Below are positions 59,759-64,000 of a DNA stretch of 64,000 nt, in pieces. The DNA comes from Talpa occidentalis (taxonomy: Eukaryota; Chordata; Mammalia; Eulipotyphla; Talpidae), in the NCBI RefSeq assembly GCF_014898055.3, contig NW_023605194.1:98897258-98961257 (forward strand), written 5' to 3'. The notes beneath the pieces are model-generated. The model did not search any database. It worked only from the letters and a program-made list of their open reading frames with translations, and was not told the origin of the DNA. The stretch's first letter is position 1; each line of letters starts with the position of its first letter. Made by a program: the position numbers and the translations under genes.

Positions 59759-60058
59759 TTTTATTTTTTTTAAGATTTACTTATTTATTTATTCATACAA
59801 ACACGGTACAGTCAGAAACAGGTACAGTCAGAAGCGCGGGAGGGTGAGAGAATTCACCAGAGCCAGAGCGGGGAGCAGAGCAGGCAGAAGGACCGAAGTA
59901 CACTGCTGAGGGGAGCAGCGGGCGGCAGGAGAGGTCTGTGTGCCATGTGGGACCCTCCTCTGGTGGCCGGGGAGCAGCCTTGGATCGAACCGGCGTTGCA
60001 GAGGCTGCGGGCAGCTTCGGAACCCAGCGCTCAACCGCTGCGCCACCGGGGAGGCCCA
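59759..60058 (-). mobile_element. T+ SINE (type A) with a 16-bp internal duplication
   Basis: Reverse orientation. GGTACAGTCAGAA is present twice, at 59805 and 59821. The rest is close to the 63.6-kb copy. Target duplication TAATTTTATATTTTA at 59744-59758 and 60059-60073 is perfect. Confidence 0.95.
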
Positions 60059-60073
60059 TAATTTTATATTTTA

Positions 60074-61025
60074 AATTATGGGTTAATTAATTACAGGATA
60101 GGATTAGCTAAAGTCAGAGAGGGAGATTCTTATGAAAGCTAGGAAATAATTGCAAAAATGCAAGAAAGGAATGAAGCAGATGAAAGGAGTCCAAAGAACC
60201 TGATATATCTGGCTTGAAGTGGTAGAGATGGTACCAGGTTGAAATTCCAACTCTGTGTGAAAGGGATCAGACAATCTAACCTAATCTCCACCAAGCAACA
60301 TGTTTCCTTTTCTCCTGAAATACGAAAGTCAATTTAAAATGCATTTCCAGGTGCCCCTCCCTTCACATTCCCACTTGCAGATCCTTTTCCGGACTGATAC
60401 TCATTTTACTAGTGCTATTTCTGTCTCTGAAAGAGGCTTTCATTATTTGACACTAAATCTCCAAAACATACATCAAAAAAGATGTTTTAATTGATACTTG
60501 AACCTGAAATTTCCTTTCAGCTGTAGCATTTCAAAATCAGGCTACAGAACTTCTGCCAAACTAGGTCGGGCAAGCTGGGTCAGGAATGCTAGTTGTGTGC
60601 TTGAATCAGAAATGCTTATCTAGAAAAGCCAGGTAGTTACCATGGAGAAGTGGTGTTCCAGGCATCACATAGTTAGTGCAATGGACATTTCATTTTATGT
60701 GAACAGGAGTTATTATTGGATTTTGGTCAGTTGTGGTTTTTGTTGCAATTATATTGTGTAGTTGGAAATAAACAAATGCTATCAGCATCTGCATGTAAGT
60801 AATTTTTTTTCAATTTCTCAGATTACTGTGTCACCGAATAGCACAACAGGAAGCTTGCAGTACAGGAAATGTGTGTAGAAATGAAAGGAGAATTCCAGGA
60901 AAGAGCCAGATTTTTACTGTGATTACCCAGACTTTGTGACGAATCACTTTAGAATCAATATTCTAATTTAGAAGCAAAAGTTTTAAAAATACTGTAAATA
61001 AAAGTGTTGAGCATTTTCATACATC
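60074..61025. other. Intronic DNA, no gene recognised
   Basis: Nothing recognisable beyond short open frames. Confidence 0.4.
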
Positions 61026-61450
61026 TTTTTTTATTAAGATAACATTGATTTGGGCCTCCTCTGGTGGCGCAGGTGGTTGAGCTCTGTGCTATGAAGCTGT
61101 CCGCAGCTTCTGCAGCGCTGGTTCGATCCCAGTCGGCCAGAGAGGGTCCCACATGGCGCGGCAGACCTCTCCTGTCGCACCCGCTGCTCCCCTCAGCAAT
61201 ATATTTTGTCAGTCTGCCTGTTCTGTTCCCTACTCTGTCTCTGGTGAATCCTCTCACCCTCCCACGCATCTGGCCTGTACCCCGGTTCTTATATAAACAA
61301 ATAAATAAATAAATCTTTTAAAAAAGATAATATTGATTTACAACACTGTATATGATTTGAAAATATAGGACACCACCTCTTTAGATGTATGTTAACCCAC
61401 CCTACACCCACCACCAACGTGCCCATAGTCCTCCTGCATATAGCTAAGTT
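61026..61450 (-). mobile_element. L1 3' end, reverse orientation, split by a SINE
   Basis: TTTTTTTATTAAGATAACATTG before the SINE and TATTGATTTACAACACTGTA after it are one antisense L1 3' terminus. The following CCCATAGTCCTCC parallels the 6.2-kb copy. Confidence 0.75.
61053..61323 (+). mobile_element. T+ SINE (type B) inserted in L1 3' end
   Basis: Complete copy with good box A (TGGCGCAGGTGG) and box B (GGTTCGATCCC), and tail AAATAAATAAATAAATCTTTT. Target duplication AAGATAACATTGATTT at 61036-61051 and 61324-61339, one mismatch. Confidence 0.95.
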
Positions 61451-62963
61451 GAGGTCATGGATAGATAGAGAGCTGAAGCATGTTCCCAAGAACAGGCTTT
61501 TCCAAGCTTGGAGGGGTCTTTCCTCAGAAAGTGAATAAAATGAAACTATAGTTAGAAGGGCATCTGGAGAATGATAGTATTTAAGGGTTTGGTGGAAAAA
61601 GAATCCTCTAAGAAAACTGAGTAGAACATTTTGATAAAGTAAGAGAAAGACAAGCATAGTAGCCTTCTACAGGTGAGAGTAATGCTGGTGTGAGCCCTGT
61701 GGTCCTTGAAGTGTGCCCATGAATCATCATCAACCTGTTACTCCACAGCAGCTAATGTGGTGGCAGGGAGTTCACTAATGTTTGAGTTCTTAATGGGGTC
61801 ACTTGTTCCAAAAATTTCAAACATGTATCATCACCTATGGAAAGAAAATTTGGAGCCCAATGACCTACATTTTGAAGCTGATGGCTTCACATATTTATTT
61901 TTCAGTTAGAAAAATCTAACTGAAAATTGATACATAGCGCTTGTTTTCAGCTCAGTGCTATGTAATAAGAAAAAACAAATTCAATAAAATAGAGCTCAAA
62001 AGTCTCATACTTTGCAAAAACTGCTTTTAAGTTAAGGAATGTTTGAATTTCTATCTGTTAGAAACTGTACTTTTAGGAAAGATAATTGTGCAGGTATAGG
62101 AATATGTATCTACAGATGTCCATCTTGGCTTCATGGATAATGCAGGCAGCCAATGTGTCTGGGCCATTATCCAAAGGTGAAAAAGCAGGCCATTCAGCAG
62201 TTATTTAGGAGTGCATAACTTCACTACAATCTCATTTGGAAACTGGGATCATTCACATTTCCAAGAATTGTGTTTTATCTTTTAAATGACTAATTTGAAA
62301 TATAAGTAGTAAAAGATAGCAAGAGTTGGATATGCACATGAAAATAAAAACAGGACAAAATGTAGACCAGAAGGGACTGCTGCTCACCATTTTGAAGAAA
62401 ATGGTGAGGTGTACCAGCTAGCAGGCATCAGTGCACACTCTGGATTTGTGCTCTTTGGATAACTCATTCAACTTTGCACGGGATGTCATCATCATAGATC
62501 TCTAGTAGATAAAATCTCATGTATTTTCTCACAGAGGTAGCAGAACAGTAAAGTTATACTCATTTAGTTTAGTGATTTTTGCTTAATTTCACTTTAATTA
62601 TTGGCTACTGCATTTTCTTCTAGATCCTTTCAAATTCTTTTAGTTCAATTTTCTATTAAATGGTTATTTTCAATCTTGGTTGTATATTGAATCCTCTGGA
62701 GGAACTTAAAAGAAACTGCTTGACTTGACTTGTGTAGGTCTGGGGTGGAATCTGAGAATGTGCATTTCTCTCAAGTTCCCCTGGTGATGCTGATGCTCCT
62801 GGTCTGAGAGCTTAGAGAACTGGTGCTGAAGAAAACTGATTGTGACTCAAAAATAGAGGTATCTGACATGCTTACTTTTTGATATTTCAGTTCTTGGTTT
62901 TAAAGTGAACCACATCTCTAGATGTTGGCTATTGTTGGAAATTTGCAGAATATGTGAGAATAT
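61451..62963. other. Intronic DNA, no gene recognised
   Basis: No exon supported. A 67-codon plus frame at 61706-61909 has no recognisable domain. Confidence 0.4.
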
Positions 62964-62975
62964 AGTTTTATTCTT

Positions 62976-63252
62976 TTAAGATTTTATTTTTGTTTATGCA
63001 TACAAGAACTGGGGTGTAGGTCAGAGGTGCAGTGGTGGGGGAGAGAGGTGAGAGTATTCCCCAGAGACAGAGTGGAGAGCAGAACAGCTAATCTGCTAAA
63101 ATACACTGCTGAGGGGAGCAGTGGGTGAGAAAGGAGAGGTTTGCTGCACCATGTAGGTCAGCTCCCTGGCCAGAGGATGGTACCACACCACAGTGGCTGG
63201 TGATAGCTTGATAGAGCTGAGACTTTAACCCCTATGCCACCAGGGAGGCCCC
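62976..63252 (-). mobile_element. T+ SINE (type B), old copy
   Basis: Reverse orientation. The box B region is badly altered (AGGATGGTACCACACC). The head CTATGCCACCAGGGAGGCCCC is intact. Target duplication AGTTTTATTCTT at 62964-62975 and 63253-63264 is perfect. Confidence 0.93.
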
Positions 63253-63264
63253 AGTTTTATTCTT

Positions 63265-63632
63265 GGATAAATGCACCTATCAGGAGTGCTGTTGTGGACC
63301 TACCATGACATGTCTCTGAGTAGATATTTCATATGATCTCATTTTGTCTCAAGAACTGCTTCTCATGGATTATTTCCTCTCAACCAAGTGTATGCTATAA
63401 GCATGAATATATGCAGAAAAGGAAGGACATACTAAAGTAAGGAGAGAGAGAGAGAGAGAGGAGACCATGTTTCATTGTTTCATGTTTTAGAAGCATGCTT
63501 TGTGAACCAACTATTGTTCTAGCTAAAGAAATCAGATATCCAATGTTTGGTTTACAAGTAATTTTTCTTTAATTCTTCCAAAATAATCTCTTATTTTTAA
63601 CTGTAAGAATATACATATATCAAAATATTTTG
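63265..63632. other. Intronic DNA with a (GA)n run
   Basis: A GA dinucleotide run of about eight units lies at 63443-63462. Nothing else recognisable. Confidence 0.5.
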
Positions 63633-63644
63633 CTCAAATACACT

Positions 63645-63923
63645 TTTTTTTTTTAAAAGATTTATTTATTTATTTATACAAGCACTGGGTACAGTCAGAA
63701 GCGCGGGAGGGTGAGAGAATTCACCAGAGCCAGAGCGGGGAGCAGAGCAGGCAGAAGGACCGAAGTACACTGCTGAGGGGAGCAGCGGGCAGCAGGAGAG
63801 GTCTGCGCGCCATGTGGGACCCTCCTCTGATGGCCGGGGAGCAGCCGGGGATCGAACCTGCGCTGCGTAGGCTGCGGGCAGCTTCGCAACCCAGCGCTCA
63901 ACCGCTGTGCCACTGGGGAGGCC
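63645..63923 (-). mobile_element. T+ SINE (type A), near-intact
   Basis: Reverse orientation and the cleanest copy here, with A/T-rich tail, box B complement GGGATCGAACC, box A region and head TGGGGAGGCCC. Target duplication CTCAAATACACT at 63633-63644 and 63924-63935 is perfect. Confidence 0.95.
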
Positions 63924-63935
63924 CTCAAATACACT

Positions 63936-64000
63936 CTTGATCTTACCATGGAATTAAAGACTGCATTTATTTTTTCCCTAAACCACATGTAATTTAGATG
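63936..64000. other. Intronic DNA to window edge
   Basis: Short flank, nothing recognisable. Confidence 0.4.

Noticed and set aside
61064..61150. tRNA-like sequence with good A and B boxes
   Set aside because: It is the head of a SINE with a SINE body and tail and a target duplication, not a tRNA gene.
63695..63988. 97-codon proline/serine-rich minus-strand frame
   Set aside because: It is the sense translation of a type A SINE, not a protein. The same peptide pieces appear at 59828-60046.
1..64000. CRISPR array, bacterial operon or phage-like system
   Set aside because: Repeats are dispersed retroelements with target duplications and poly(A) tails. There are no regularly spaced repeats, ribosome-binding sites or long tandem genes.

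Overview
This is 64 kb of AT-rich mammalian nuclear DNA. It is almost entirely intron. No bacterial, phage, organellar or CRISPR-like content was seen. About 20 copies of one tRNA-derived SINE lie on both strands. They start with GGCCTCCCTGGTGGCGCAG and end in AATAAA repeats followed by TCTT(T) and an A tail, which is the T+ SINE class. L1 fragments of several ages, plus ancient MIR and L2 copies, fill most of the rest. The SINE head and tail do not match Alu, B1/B2, VES, CAN, CHR or ERE as I know them. They best fit a Laurasiatherian lineage, possibly a rhinolophoid (horseshoe or Old World leaf-nosed) bat with a Rhin-1-like SINE. That placement is inference from memory and was not checked against a repeat library.

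The only protein-coding sequence I can defend is one exon on the + strand, with ATG at 34247 and a GTGAGT splice donor at 34358. Its 37 codons match, as I remember it, the N-terminus of MARCHF1, a membrane RING-CH E3 ubiquitin ligase that downregulates MHC class II and CD86. The window would then sit inside the very large MARCHF1 gene, with intron on both sides. No RING-CH or transmembrane exon was found here.

Layout. 1-24 kb: dense retroelements. These include an old antisense L1 at the left edge, ten SINEs, a probable solo LTR near 6.4-6.8 kb, several L1 3' ends, and a recent 5'-inverted L1 at 16.2-17.6 kb with a 15-bp target duplication. 24-48 kb: SINE-poor (one copy in about 24 kb). It contains an old antisense L1 at 26-28.4 kb, the MARCHF1 exon, scattered MIR copies, and old L1 and L2 at 43.3-45.4 kb. 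48-64 kb: SINEs resume (nine copies), with a long antisense L2 at 54.3-55.2 kb, an L1 fragment at 57 kb and two near-intact SINEs of the younger-looking type.

I found no new protein system. The most informative observations are retrotransposition scars: a SINE carrying about 60 bp of transduced 3' flank inside its target duplication, twin-primed L1 insertions, a poly(A)-only insertion with a target duplication, back-to-back SINEs, and the SINE-poor interval around the exon.
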